A stretch of 64,000 nt of DNA, from NCBI GenBank assembly GCA_013397115.1, contig VWZW01004379.1:412588-476587 (forward strand), read 5' to 3'. Below are positions 25,204 through 36,300 of this stretch, piece after piece (the first letter of the stretch is position 1; each line of letters starts with the position of its first letter). Position numbers and translations under genes: made by a program. This DNA comes from Edolisoma coerulescens (Eukaryota > Chordata > Aves > Passeriformes > Campephagidae). The notes beneath the pieces were generated by a model, which was not told where the DNA came from, did not search any database, and saw nothing but the letters and a program-made list of their open reading frames with translations.

Positions 25204-26644
25204 AAACAGAGCCCGGTGGGAACCTCCTCCAAGGCCAAAATAATTCTTAAATAGTTCTTAACAGAAAAAAATAGCTTTTAATATTGCTGTAGAAACTCCC
25301 AGAGAAGCTCCTAAGGAAGTAGGGAGCTCGGAGCAGGGCTCGGGGAAGGCTCGGAAGCGCTGCAATCGAAGCCCAAAGCTGAGCTGCGGTGCCTCCCCTC
25401 GCTCCGGCACATCTGTAACTGCAGTGAGGCTCCAGAGCCCAGGAGATGACTCTGCACATGTAAAAAAACTCAAGCAGCCATTACCTCACAGCTCAGAAAT
25501 CCCCACTGCCAGCAAATATTTGCTGTTGGGCTGTTTAAAAAGCAGGGAAAGTGAGAGAGAGAGAGGCTGAAACCCTCCTGGGCAGCTCTGATTCCTTCCC
25601 ATGCTGTGAACACGTTTGGGTGTCCTCCAGGAATGAGATGTGTTTTCTGTAATAATCAAATCAAATAAATAAATAAAATTTATTCATTACTGTCTGTTCA
25701 ATATTTATTTCTGTATTTTGTGTATAAAATATTTCTTTATTTAACACAATTTTCTTTTCTCCAAGAAATAAGAGGTGGGAGTATCAATGATAATAGAATA
25801 TTACAGGGTAATAATATTGATGTCAATGGTTGTCAGGCTTCCAGCTCGTATGTGACACTGAAAATATTCTTTTTTACTCCTTCTGCTGAACAGGAGCGTT
25901 AGAAAGATTGGGTTAGACCAGTTTTCCCTTTGAAATAATTCCTCGTAATTAGGATTTTAGTCCCTTGCCTCCATGGAAAAGCTCCTGCTCATGCAATGCC
26001 TTTGGCTGAGGCTTTTAGAGTTTCAAATAATGAGCATCTCTTCCTATAAGGGGTGATTTGCTGTTCTTCCTTTGAATCAAATGATCTTAACTCCTAAAAA
26101 TGATCCCAGGATTAAGCCCCGATCCCACACCATCCATACGGGATCCGGGGAGGAGCTGAGTGGCCACAGAGCGCTGGGTGGGAGCAGCTGCACACAGGAA
26201 CACTGGAACACCCTAAAAGCACTACAGGACAATTTGTCACACTTGGAAGGATCCCCGTGTCGGTCTGGAATAACCAAAACCTTTTTCTTTTCGAATTTTT
26301 TTGTGTTTTCCAGGGAGCAGCGTTTTTCCTTGTTAGTCACGCCGGTGCTCCGGAGGCTGCCCCGATCCAGGCGTGGATTCCTGCCGTGATTTCATCCCGC
26401 TGTTATTCACAGCTCGGCCCAAAAGCTCAACCTCTTCCTATTATTTGTGGTTAAATATAGCAGCGGATTCTTTCCCATCCCTGCCGCCACCCACACGAAT
26501 CGCATGAGTCAGGAGCGGCAATTCCCGGCGGGATGAGCCCGCCCCGGCTGCCCTGGAGCATCCCGAGCTCAGCGGGAGCAGCGGGAGGTGAAGGATTGGA
26601 GTGACCCCGCCAGGGCTGCTCAGCCCGGGATGCTCTGCCAGCTC

Positions 26645-27012
26645 CAGCATTCCAGGCGGGATCATCCCGGCTGCTTCCCTGCCGCTCCACCAGGAATTCC
26701 AGGTGATCCCAGTTTTCCTGGAGGTCACCCTGGCTGCATCCCAGCTGCTTCTCTGATGTCCCACCAGGAATTCCAGGTGATCCCAGTTTTTGTGGGGCCA
26801 TCCTGGGTGTATCCCGGCTGCTTCTCTGATGTCCCCCCAGGAATTCCAGGTGATCCCAGTTTTTGTGGGGCCATNCCGGCTGCTTCCCTGCCGCTCCACC
26901 AGGAATTCCAGGTGATCCCAGTTTTCCTGGAGGTCACCCTGGCTGCATCCCAGCTGCTTCTCTGATGTCCCACCAGGAATTCCAGGCGATCCCAGTTTTT
27001 GTGGGGCTCATA
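26645..27012. repeat. Minisatellite, ~73-bp unit, ~5 copies, with an unresolved base
   Basis: The string caggaattccaggtgatccc recurs near 26,690, 26,763, 26,837, 26,899 and 26,972, separated by cagttttcctggaggtcacc or cagtttttgtggggccat and a ctgcttctctgatgtcc block. The two alternating spacer types give a higher-order pattern. The single N at 26,875 sits inside, so copy number in the assembly is uncertain. Confidence 0.85.
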
Positions 27013-28954
27013 AGAGTGGGGCAATGCCCCAGGGCAGGGAGTGAGTATCGAACACTTTCTCGTTCCCCTTTTGCTCTCCCTTCCTTCTGAAGAGATTTTA
27101 TTTTTACCAAATTGAACAATTCCCACCCCAGTTCGTCTGCAGGAGCCTGGATTCCCTGCGTTCCCTGTGCAACAGGCTGCAGCCAGAGGGTTTTCCTGGG
27201 GGAAATTCCAACACCCCCAACTGAGGCTGCTCAGGGCATCGCCCAGGTAGGAGGCTGTTAAAAAATAGGGGAAAAAAGGGAGAAAATGAAAAAACAAAGG
27301 GAGAAAACCCTTCCAGCTGTTTTTCCACAGTGAGGCAGGCACGGGGCTTATGTTCCACAGGGGAGCATCCTCAGGAAAAGATGGAGACACAAGGAGGGAT
27401 GATGAGGATGCTGGGGGGGCAGGAGAGGTTTGACCCTGCTATTTTTACTCTCCTTAAAGGACCGTGTCAGCCTCGGGGGCGGCGTGGAAAACAGGGAAAA
27501 GCTCTGGAATGGCCCCCCTGGATCCATTCCCCAGAGCTCAGGGGTCCTGCTGGCCACTGGTGTGTCCCTTCTGGGCAGCACAAACTGGTGGGATGGCTGG
27601 AGAAGGGCAAATATTCCCTGCTGGAAAAGGAGGTGGGTGGCTCCTGCCGAGCCCAAAGAGCAGATTTGCCGTGTCCAGCCCCGGCTCCCTGCTCGGGCTG
27701 CGTTTGTTGCTTCACTCAGTGATGTTGAAATCCCAAAAATCGGGCTGGAAATCAGGGAAGTGCTTGCTGGTGAGACGCTGTGCACTGAGGGGGGCTCTGA
27801 AGTTGTGTCCCCCAGGCTGGGGGGATCAGGGCATGCTGAGCTCAGGTACAGGGGGAGAAGGGGCTGCAGAGCTGGGCTGGGGGTGGGTGATGGCCTCAGA
27901 CTCCCCTGTTCCACCCAAATCAACCAAACCACCAAAAAAAGCCAAATAAGAAATAATCTGCAGTCACTCTGAGCCCAGGACTGTGGGGACTCCAGGGAGA
28001 GACACCAGAGCATCCTCCTCCCTCCCTGTGCCATTCACTGAATTGCAGCAAAATATTCTGCAATTTTTATTCCTGACACCTTTTAGGGCTCCAGGATGAC
28101 ACAATGAGGAGCAGAATGGGGTAAAAACAGTGAATACACAGCAAAAATATGTGGTATAATCACCAGAGCAGGCTGTTGCCCCATTTCTGTGCAGCAGGAG
28201 CCCCGGTGACACAATTTTGGCTCTTGCAGCCCAAAGGGGAGGTTGGATGTTTGTTATTATCCCTCTGAGGGACAACACAGCATCCCCAGTGCTGATCTGT
28301 GGGGGATCCCAGTCCCAGACAAAGCTCTGAACAACAAGAGCTGGGGGAAATCAAACCCTGATCAAATTTATTGTACACAGGCCTGGACACAATTACGGGG
28401 TCAGACATGCTGCGGGATGTGGATGGAGGCATTGGGATGTGTCCCCGGTGACCAGGGTGGTGTTTTTGCAGCTAAAATGCAGGGATATTTGTTGTGGCTG
28501 GGATGGAGCCACTCCCCTGGGGGTCCCTGGATGTCATTTTGGGGGGGAAAAGCCGATTTTCTGACCATCGCTTTTGCAAGCCACATGGTGGGGTAAATAA
28601 ATATACAGTAAACCATATATTTAGCATGCTATATATAAATCACATAGAGTAAAATCCACATTTTACTGAGCAGCCCAACGAGTATCTGAGGCTGCAACTC
28701 CATTTCTCCTTTCATTTTCACTTTCCCCCGGTGCCCTTGGCCTGCCTTTCCTCCCTGCTTCTGCCGCCACAAGATTCAGCCAAAGCTTTTGTGTCTCTTT
28801 TCCACCCCATCCCTGTTTCCTTCCTCTCCTTTCCCTCTCAGAGTCTTCCTCTTCCCTTACTCCTCTCCTACTTCCAGCAGCAGCCAGGCCCTGCCTTTTA
28901 TTTAAGCAAAAAAACCAACCCCCAAACACCAAAAATGGCAAAAAAACTCCCAGC

Positions 28955-29045
28955 TTCTCTGGGCAACCTCTGCCAGGGCCTCTCCATCCTCACAGGGAGG
29001 AATTTCATCCCAATGTCCCATCCAGCCCTGCTTTTTGTCAGTTCA
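28955..29045 (-). mobile_element. CR1 LINE fragment
   Basis: ttctctgggcaacctctgcc followed by agggcctctccatcctcaca matches the antisense CR1 3' region. Confidence 0.75.
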
Positions 29046-29609
29046 CATCTGCTGGAAAGGGAAAATTAAGAGTTGGGAATGCAGTAAAAACTGCATCTGC
29101 CACAGGCACCTCTTTCTGCATTGTCCCATCCCGTGCTGGGCAGCGCCTGGGGGACGAAGCAGGAGATCAGAGGGTTCCCTGAGCCCACCGGGAATTTTGG
29201 GTGGCACTACACAGCCCCACATTCCCAATTTAGAGGCACCAGCTCCTCCATAATCACACAGCCCATCAATCGACTTTTTTTTTTTCATTCTCTGATTCTG
29301 TTAGTTTTTATTCTTATAATAGTACTTCATGATTTGATATTATTGTTTATTATTTTGGTTCCTGACGACGACATAATATTATGACGAATAATATTATCTG
29401 TTATTCCATCTGAGGAGCCGGGAGGAGCTCGGAGGAGTCCCAGGAGCGGAGCGCGGGGCTGGGGAGCTGTTGCCATCTGCAGGCGGCTCTGGAATTGATC
29501 CCTGCGGATACTGGTGAGGATCACTGGATACTGGTGTGGTTTGGGATCCAGGAGCACCCAGGGAAGCAGCCCCGCTGTTTTACCCCGTTATCCCAAATCC
29601 AGCAGCATC

Positions 29610-30125
29610 CTGGTTGTCCCAGCAATGCCACAGGCCCAGGGCAGTGCCCATCCCCTGTTTTGGGACCCTCGAAAGGACATGGAGGGGCTGGAGCGTGTGC
29701 AGGAAAGGGAATGGGGTTGGGAAAGGGACTGGAGAGGCTGAAGGAGCTGGGAAAGGGGCTCAGCCTGGAGCAAAGGAGGCTCAGGGGGGCCCTTGTGGCT
29801 CTGCACAACTCCCTGACAGGAGGGGGCAGCCGGGGGGGTCGGGCTCTGCTCCCAGGGAACAGGGACAGGAGGAGAGGGAACAGCCTCAGGCTGGGCCAGG
29901 GTGGATATTGAGGAAAACTCCTTCCTGGAAAGGGTTATCCAGCCCTGGCACTGCCCAGGGCGGTGGTGGAGTCCCCATCTCTGGAGGGGTTTAAAGCCCT
30001 GTGGATGTGGCACTTGGGGACGTGCCAGCCTTGGCAGTGCTGGCCTGGGTGGACTGAAAAGGCTTTTCCAAGCTAAACCAAACAGTGACTTTACGATATC
30101 GTGATTAAATGGCTTCATGATTCCA
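29610..30125 (+). mobile_element. CR1 LINE, ~500-bp 3' portion
   Basis: The segment runs from the end of ORF2 (catggaggggctggagcgtg; ctcagcctggagcaaaggag) through the 3' UTR (gtggatattgaggaaaactc; gatgtggcacttggggacgt). It ends in aaatggcttcatgattccac. The reverse-transcriptase frame is broken and 5'-truncated. Confidence 0.9.
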
Positions 30126-30717
30126 CGATCAGGCAAAACGGGAGCATTAATTCCATCCTCTAGCTGCTTGCAGAGGGCTCACACGGGAAGTCTGGCATTC
30201 AGCTGTCACTGAAATGAGAAATCTCCATTTCCTGACAAAAGGGTTTCAGTGCACAGGGCAGCTCCCTGTGCTAGAGGACAATTCCTGCCCTCATTCCGAG
30301 CTTGGCACAGGGAGCCCCCGGCCATTCCTGCGGGGCTCTGTCAATAGCTGCTCTTTGCGTGCATTCCCACAGCTCCTCTCGCCCTGCTCGCGTTCCCCGA
30401 TCCCATCCCGGGCTGGGCACGCCCCTGTTGTGCCGGGATGCTGCGGGGCAGCTGCACCAGCAACTACAACCAGCCACTCACCGGGCTTCCCTTAAAAATG
30501 GGAATCCATGGAAGAGCTGAACAATCCATCCGAGCTCTGCGGACCCTTCTCACCCTCGTGGCTTGGGCAGAGAAGGAGCTGGGAGCACAAAGCGGGAGAT
30601 TCTGGGCGTTTACGTCAATTTTCTTTGTGTCTCTTTCTCGTTTTCTGTTTAGTGATCTGGTAAATGCATTCATTGCTCAAATGGTACCCAAAAAGTGAAT
30701 GCACAGCCTGCTGTGAG

Positions 30718-30967
30718 TAGTAAAAATAACAATAATAGTAATAGTAGTAGTAGTAATAATGATAATAGAAGAACGTGAAGAAGATTAAAAGAAGGAAGAC
30801 AAAGGAGCAGGAGGAGAAGAAGAAAAGATGAAGGAGGAAAAGAAGATTAAAGGAAGAAGGAAGAGGAGAAGAGGAAGATGAAGAAGAAGGAGGAAAAGAA
30901 GAAAGAAAAGAAGAAGAGAAAGAAGGAGAAGAAGCAGGAAAAGAAAAAGGAGGAGCAGAAGAAGTGT
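30718..30967. repeat. Polypurine (GAA/GGA/AAG) tract, ~180 bp, preceded by (TAA/TAG)n
   Basis: From about 30,770 to 30,965 the + strand is nearly pure A/G, with irregular aagaagga, gaggagaag and gaaaag words. An aataatagtaatagtagtag microsatellite precedes it. The minus-strand poly-Leu ORF here is only the complement of this tract. Confidence 0.9.
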
Positions 30968-32934
30968 CGTTATCAACTTCTGTGTTGAAAAGCCTTCTGA
31001 AAACCCAGATCAGATCTGCCAGGGAAGGAAGAAGAGATGTCTCTCCTCACCTCCTGAGACAGCCCTGCTACCCTCCACATATTTGGTTCAGGCTCTGGAT
31101 TTCTAGGATTTATCACCATTTTTAAAACTGGGATGGATGTGGGGCTCAGGGGATGGACCTGCAAAAACAGAGGGGTTATAGGAGGGTGAAACGGCTCTGG
31201 GTGCCTCCAGAGCCTGATTTTAGGTGGCAAATGTCTGGCACCCTGAGGCACCTCAGCCTCTGCACCCCAACCCCTCCCCAGGGCTGGGAGCTCCCCCAGG
31301 GGAGCAGCAGGAATTCCCCTCGGAGCCGCCTGCAAGGACCTGTCCCGGGGTGCCACCAGCAGCTCCAGCTTCCCTGTCCCAGAAAGGCCTGGTTTATAAA
31401 GGGCCATCAAAGCTGTGACTTAAATCTGTCCCTGGCCTTGGAAAAAAGCCGATTTATGCTTTGAGAAACGGAGTCCAACCTCCCTTCAGCACCTCGTGAC
31501 TCCAGTTAAACTGGGAAGGGCTGTTGATGTCAAACTGGGCTGGCTTTTGCCGGGGGTGAATCAGACCCTCGGAGGGAAACTTTGAATTGGGGAGGTTTGG
31601 GCTGAGCTGCTGCAGCTCCACAAACAGCAGGGGCTGGGCTGGGGCTGCCCCGGGGGAGTTCCGAGTGGATCCTCGGTGCTGTGACAGCTCACGGGATGTT
31701 CATTGCATCATCCTCGGCGTGGGGACGTCTGGAAAAGCTGGAGAACGATGGCTCAGCCACGCTTAGGAAGCTCTGAGCAGCATGCAAGGGATGGAGCTGG
31801 GAGAGACAAACCTCCCCAGCATCACCCCCGCCTTCCCCTTCTCCTTTCCCTCCTCTCCTGCTTTCCTTTCCCTATTTCCTCCCCATTGTGGGCCATTATT
31901 TGCACTCTCAGCTGTCCCCGTGCCATCAACTTCTCCCACTTCCTTCAGTTTGTTCCAGGCTGTGTTTGCCGGTGCCTGGACGACGCCAGGCTGTTGTTTA
32001 CCGGGGATTTCCTTCCCTGGCACTTCATCTCTGCCCAAACCCACCCTTTAGGTCACTTTTGCAGGCTCTCCCATTAAAAGTTGGTTCATTAGGTCGGGTT
32101 TCCATCAGCTTTACCCACCGCCTTTACAGCCCAGCCATGACAGCTCGTTCCTGTGAACTCTGCACGTGGGTTTTCCTGGGAATAGGGATTTTCCGGGACT
32201 CTTTGGTGACCTGAGGGGCTGCAATCGGGGGCAAGGGGCAGCTTCCAATCCAGAATATTTCCAGGAGCTGGGAGCTGGGCACTTGAAAGGCACCTGGAGC
32301 AGCATTCTGAGCCTGTGTTTGCTCAAGTCCTTACATTTGTTTATGGAGCTTCTTTCTGTTTCTGCTCTGGGCCCTGGGCAGCCGCACAAAAAGGGTCACC
32401 CCAGAGCCCCCCTGCACCCCAGAGCTGCTCTGGGGTCGGCACAGGGGGAGGGGGGTGATGCTGAGATGTGGATTGGGGCTGGATCAGCTCTTGGAATAAG
32501 AGAAATACCCTTAAACCAAATATCTGACCTCACCTCTTTCCAAAGGGCCTCTCTGGGCACACCCCGAGGTGACTTTGGATGTTTCCAGCCTGGAGGAGTC
32601 GGGGGGCAGGGTAAGGGTTGGGAAGGGGTGTGAGGGGGGGTTTCCCTGTCTGGAGCTCTGGAATTCCCCTCACCAGGGTTTGCAGGGACGCTGGGCTGCC
32701 CTGCAGGGGTGGGGGAGGTGGGTGCCCCCCACTGCTGGGGCTCCGGGATTTATTGTGGTGCTGAGATGCTCCAGGAGCCCTTCACTACCAAAATGCTTCT
32801 GGCTGAGAGGCTTTTATTTCCTTTTTGTTTAAAAAAAAATAAAATAAAAATGACTGAATGTGCTGCAGGTTTGGGCTGGTTTTTTTCTTTCTTTTATTTT
32901 AACTTCTTGTTTTTTCGCACCAAGCAGCTCTGCC

Positions 32935-33085
32935 AGCAGGAGGCAGATCCTGACGTGTCCAAGGCCAGGTTGGACAGGGCTTGGAGCAACCTGATCCATG
33001 GAAATTGTCCCTGCCCATGGCATGGGGCGTGGAACGAGACGAGCTTTAAGATCCCTTCCCACCCAAACCATGCCGGGATTTTAGA
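32935..33085 (+). mobile_element. CR1 LINE 3' end
   Basis: gtccaaggccaggttggaca and ttgtccctgcccatggcatg, ending tcccacccaaaccatgccgg. It sits about 300 bases upstream of the FIIND-DD gene start codon. Confidence 0.85.
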
Positions 33086-33239
33086 ACGATCTTATATGTG
33101 CGTATAACACTAATATTCTAACAGATAACACCCAGCGTGCCCGGAATATGAATATCATCGATATATTTATGAATGATACCGTGCCTATCTGTACCTACAC
33201 CGAGGGACGGCGTGTGCAGGGGGGTGATGCACACACAGC

Positions 33240-33395
33240 ACCTCGAGCTCGAGGGGGGAGATAAAGAGGCAGCCGAGAAGGGGCGTGTCCGGGGCGTGTC
33301 CGGGGCGTGTCCGGGGCGTGTCCGCCGCGCTCCCGCCCCCCACGCGCCGAGGCCGCGGCCGTTCCCGCGCGGAGCCGCCGAGCGGAGCCGCCGCG
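33240..33395 (+). promoter_or_regulatory. CpG-rich promoter of the FIIND-DD gene with four tandem GGGGCGTGTCC boxes
   Basis: An 11-bp unit ggggcgtgtcc is repeated four times without interruption at 33280-33323. Each copy contains GGGCGTG (CACGCCC on the other strand), the core recognised by KLF/SP-type zinc-finger factors. A weak TATA-like gataaag lies at about 33,260. Dense CpG sequence follows to the start codon at 33396. Promoter role is inferred from position and composition. Confidence 0.6.
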
Positions 33396-36300
33396 ATGTC
33401 CGGCCCGGCCCAGGAGCCCGACAGGTGAGCGGGGATGGGCTCCCGGGGATGGGCTCCCGGGGATGGGCTCCCGGGGATGGGCTCCCGGGGATGGGCTCCC
33501 GGGGCTCCCCTCGTCCCCTCTCATCCCCCTGCAGCCTCCCCGCCGCCCCCGAGGCTGCCCGGCGTTCCCCGCCACCCTCCCCGCTGTTGTCCCCTCCCGC
33601 TGTCCCCCTGCACCNNNNNNNNNNNNNNNNNNNNNNNNNNNNNNNNNNNNNNNNNNNNNNNNNNNNNNNNNNNNNNNNNNNNNNNNNNNNNNNNNNNNNN
33701 NNNNNNNNNNNNNNNNNNNNNNNNNNTGGGAAGCGCTCTCCCCACCAAGCCCCTCCGCTCGGCTGCGCCCGCTCCCCGCCGCAATTAATGGTTGCAGTAA
33801 TTAACTGCACAAAGCCCGGGCGTTTGCCCGGGTGCGTTTTTTGTTTCTTTTTGTGCGTTCTCCGCCCGTGTCGGCGCTGCCGGAGCTGTTTGCCAGCGCG
33901 GGAGGAGGGAGCTGCAGCTGCGAGGGGCTGGAAGGCAGCGCTGGGGGAAGCGCTCCCGGTTCTGCAAGCCAGCACTTGGTGGAAGGGCTGGAGGGTTGCA
34001 CAAACATCGCTTGGCTCGGGCTCCGGCCCTGGAGAGCATCCAGGCTTCGTCCAAATCCTCCAGATAAATAAATGGTTTTAAGTTTTTTTTCCAAGATACA
34101 GTTTGGGAAGAGCAAACTGTTGTGTAATTTCTTGTGGGGGGAAACCTTTCCCACTTCTTCCTGCCCTTGACCCAGAAGCTTTTCCAGCCCCGTGCGGCCG
34201 CTTTGCTGTGCTTTGCCAGCACCCCCCAGCTCGCATCGTTTCCCCGAGTTCCTCAGGAATCCTCACTCCTTAGGGATTGATTTTCCTGCCTCTCCCATTC
34301 CCATCTATTTATTTACTTTTCAGTTTTGTGTCTGAGTGTGGCCCCGAGGCTCTGCCCCCCGTGGTGATGCCCGCTCATTCCAGCTGCACTCCGGGAGCAT
34401 CCAGGATGGCCCAAGTCAGCCTCCTGAGCTGAGCATCTCCCACATCTTGGCCTCACCATCCCTCAGCATCTCTGGGATTGCCCCGTGGCCCTCACCTACC
34501 TCCAAAAAAAAAAGGGCTGGATGCTTTTCCCTGCCTGCCGTTCCAGCTGCCCCGTGGCAGGGCGAGGTTCTGGAATATTTCCTGGTGCCACCACAGTGCA
34601 GGAGAGCTGGATGTCACCTGCTGGTTTATGGTGACTGCACCCAGGGCCATTCCCTTCCTCAGGGCAGCTTTTCTTTGCTGGATCTGCCTGACAGATGTCA
34701 TGGAGCTCCAGGAAAAGGTTTCCAAACAGGATTTTAATCTGGGAATGATGAAACCAGCAGGTTTCCCCTTTGCAGGGATGGATGGAGGCTGGTGTGAATT
34801 TGCCACACATGGGTCTGCTGGAGTTGTGGAGAGTTTATCTGAGTTTCCTGCCTGGCTGGAGGTTGGTTGGATTCCTCCCAAATCCAACGGGCGCCTGGCA
34901 CGGAGCCCAGGGCTCGGCAAAAGGGGCTGGAACCAGGAGCTTGTGCCAGTGGGAATTGTGTCCAGCAGAGCCAGGTGTCCCCAAAAGGGTCAGGAGATAG
35001 CCAGGGTCAGGCTGATGCTGCAGGAGATGAATGTTTAATCACCAAGCCCCCATCCCAAGCCAGCTCCCGGATTCCCGAGGCTGGGAGCGATGCCAGCGGG
35101 CGGGGGGTGGGGAATGCTGCCCCTGTGGAAGCGTGGGAAAGGGCTGGCAGAGCTGCTCACGTGTGCCTGCTTTTGTCTTCCAGCGGAGCAGAGTCCCTCT
35201 CCTCGGATGAAAAAGGTACAGGGATTTTGGGAAATGCCCGTCCTTGGGAATGGGAATGGGAATTCTGTAACTGGCTTTAAAAACCTCGCTGTAAACCCTT
35301 AGTTTATGGATTATTTTGGTTGGTCTTGCTGGTTTTTAGAGTCCTTGTTCTTTTGTTGTTTATTCCCTTTCTCTGAGTGCAAAATTGGCAGGAGAAGAGT
35401 TAAATCCTTCTCCAGCTTTTATTCCCTGCTTTTCTCTGGCAGAGGTGACACCCAACGGCACGGAGGGATCGGGGTCAGCCGAGGAGCACCCGGAGGGTGA
35501 GTACACCATGGCTGAGGGATTTCCTCACTCCTGGGGTGGTGTGGCTGGCCCTGCATCCCAAATTCCCCCGCTCCCACATCCCGAAGCACATCCCTGGCTT
35601 TCCAGTGCTGGTTTCTCTTCAGCTGACGTTTGTGAGAGTAATTAATTAAAGCCACACTGGGTGCATCCACACGAGTCACGGCTGGTGGGACACACAGCTC
35701 CCACCAAGGCTGCTCCCACCTGCCCCAGGAAACCATAATTGAACTGGGATGTGCCATGGCTGAAGCTCCAAAATAATCCCAAACTGCATAAAACATGAAA
35801 ATTAAATATTCTGAACACCCTTCAGAAGGGCCTGGGTGACCCCAAAGTCTCCCCTGGAGCTGGGATTTGCTGCTCTGATGCTTCTCTCTGCCTCAGTATT
35901 TTTCCTGCTCTGTTCCATTATCTAACCTGCTGCCTGGCCTGATGGATCCCAACCTCTGGATGGATCCCTGGGCTCCCATCCCACCTGTGCCTATCGGGGT
36001 GTTGTTTTTAAGGAGAGGCCAGTTCCGAAGGCAGCTCCAGCAGCGGCTCGGAAGAGGAGTCAGGTGAGCACGACACAGGGATTTATTTACCTGTTTGCTT
36101 TTTTAAAGCTGCTGTTCAGTTTAAAGCAGCTGCTTCTCCTGGGAACAGCCTCACAGTTATTAGGGAATGCTGACTCTGCTTTCCCAATAAAACGTTTGGG
36201 AGCCAATGATTTCCTGTCAGTGATTCGAAGGGCAGCAGCTTGTGCCGCTTTCACCTCGCAGGCACAACACCCGTGGGTGTTGCAGACACAATGCCCACGG

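Larger units (their letters stand above)
22766..33239. other. Intergenic ~10.5 kb; no protein gene recognised
   Basis: I read this stretch on both strands and found only short ORFs without family resemblance or paired splice signals. It holds CR1 fragments, a ~73-bp minisatellite at 26.65-27.01 kb and a purine tract at 30.72-30.97 kb, which are listed separately. In human the C3orf80-IL12A interval also lacks a well-known coding gene. A lincRNA cannot be excluded. Confidence 0.5.

Noticed and set aside
26725..27390. 221-codon minus-strand ORF with repeated NWDHLEFLVG-type blocks
   Set aside because: It is the translation of the 73-bp minisatellite and contains an ambiguous base.
30785..30976. 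Poly-leucine minus-strand ORF that looks like a membrane segment
   Set aside because: Artefact of reading the complement of a purine tract.
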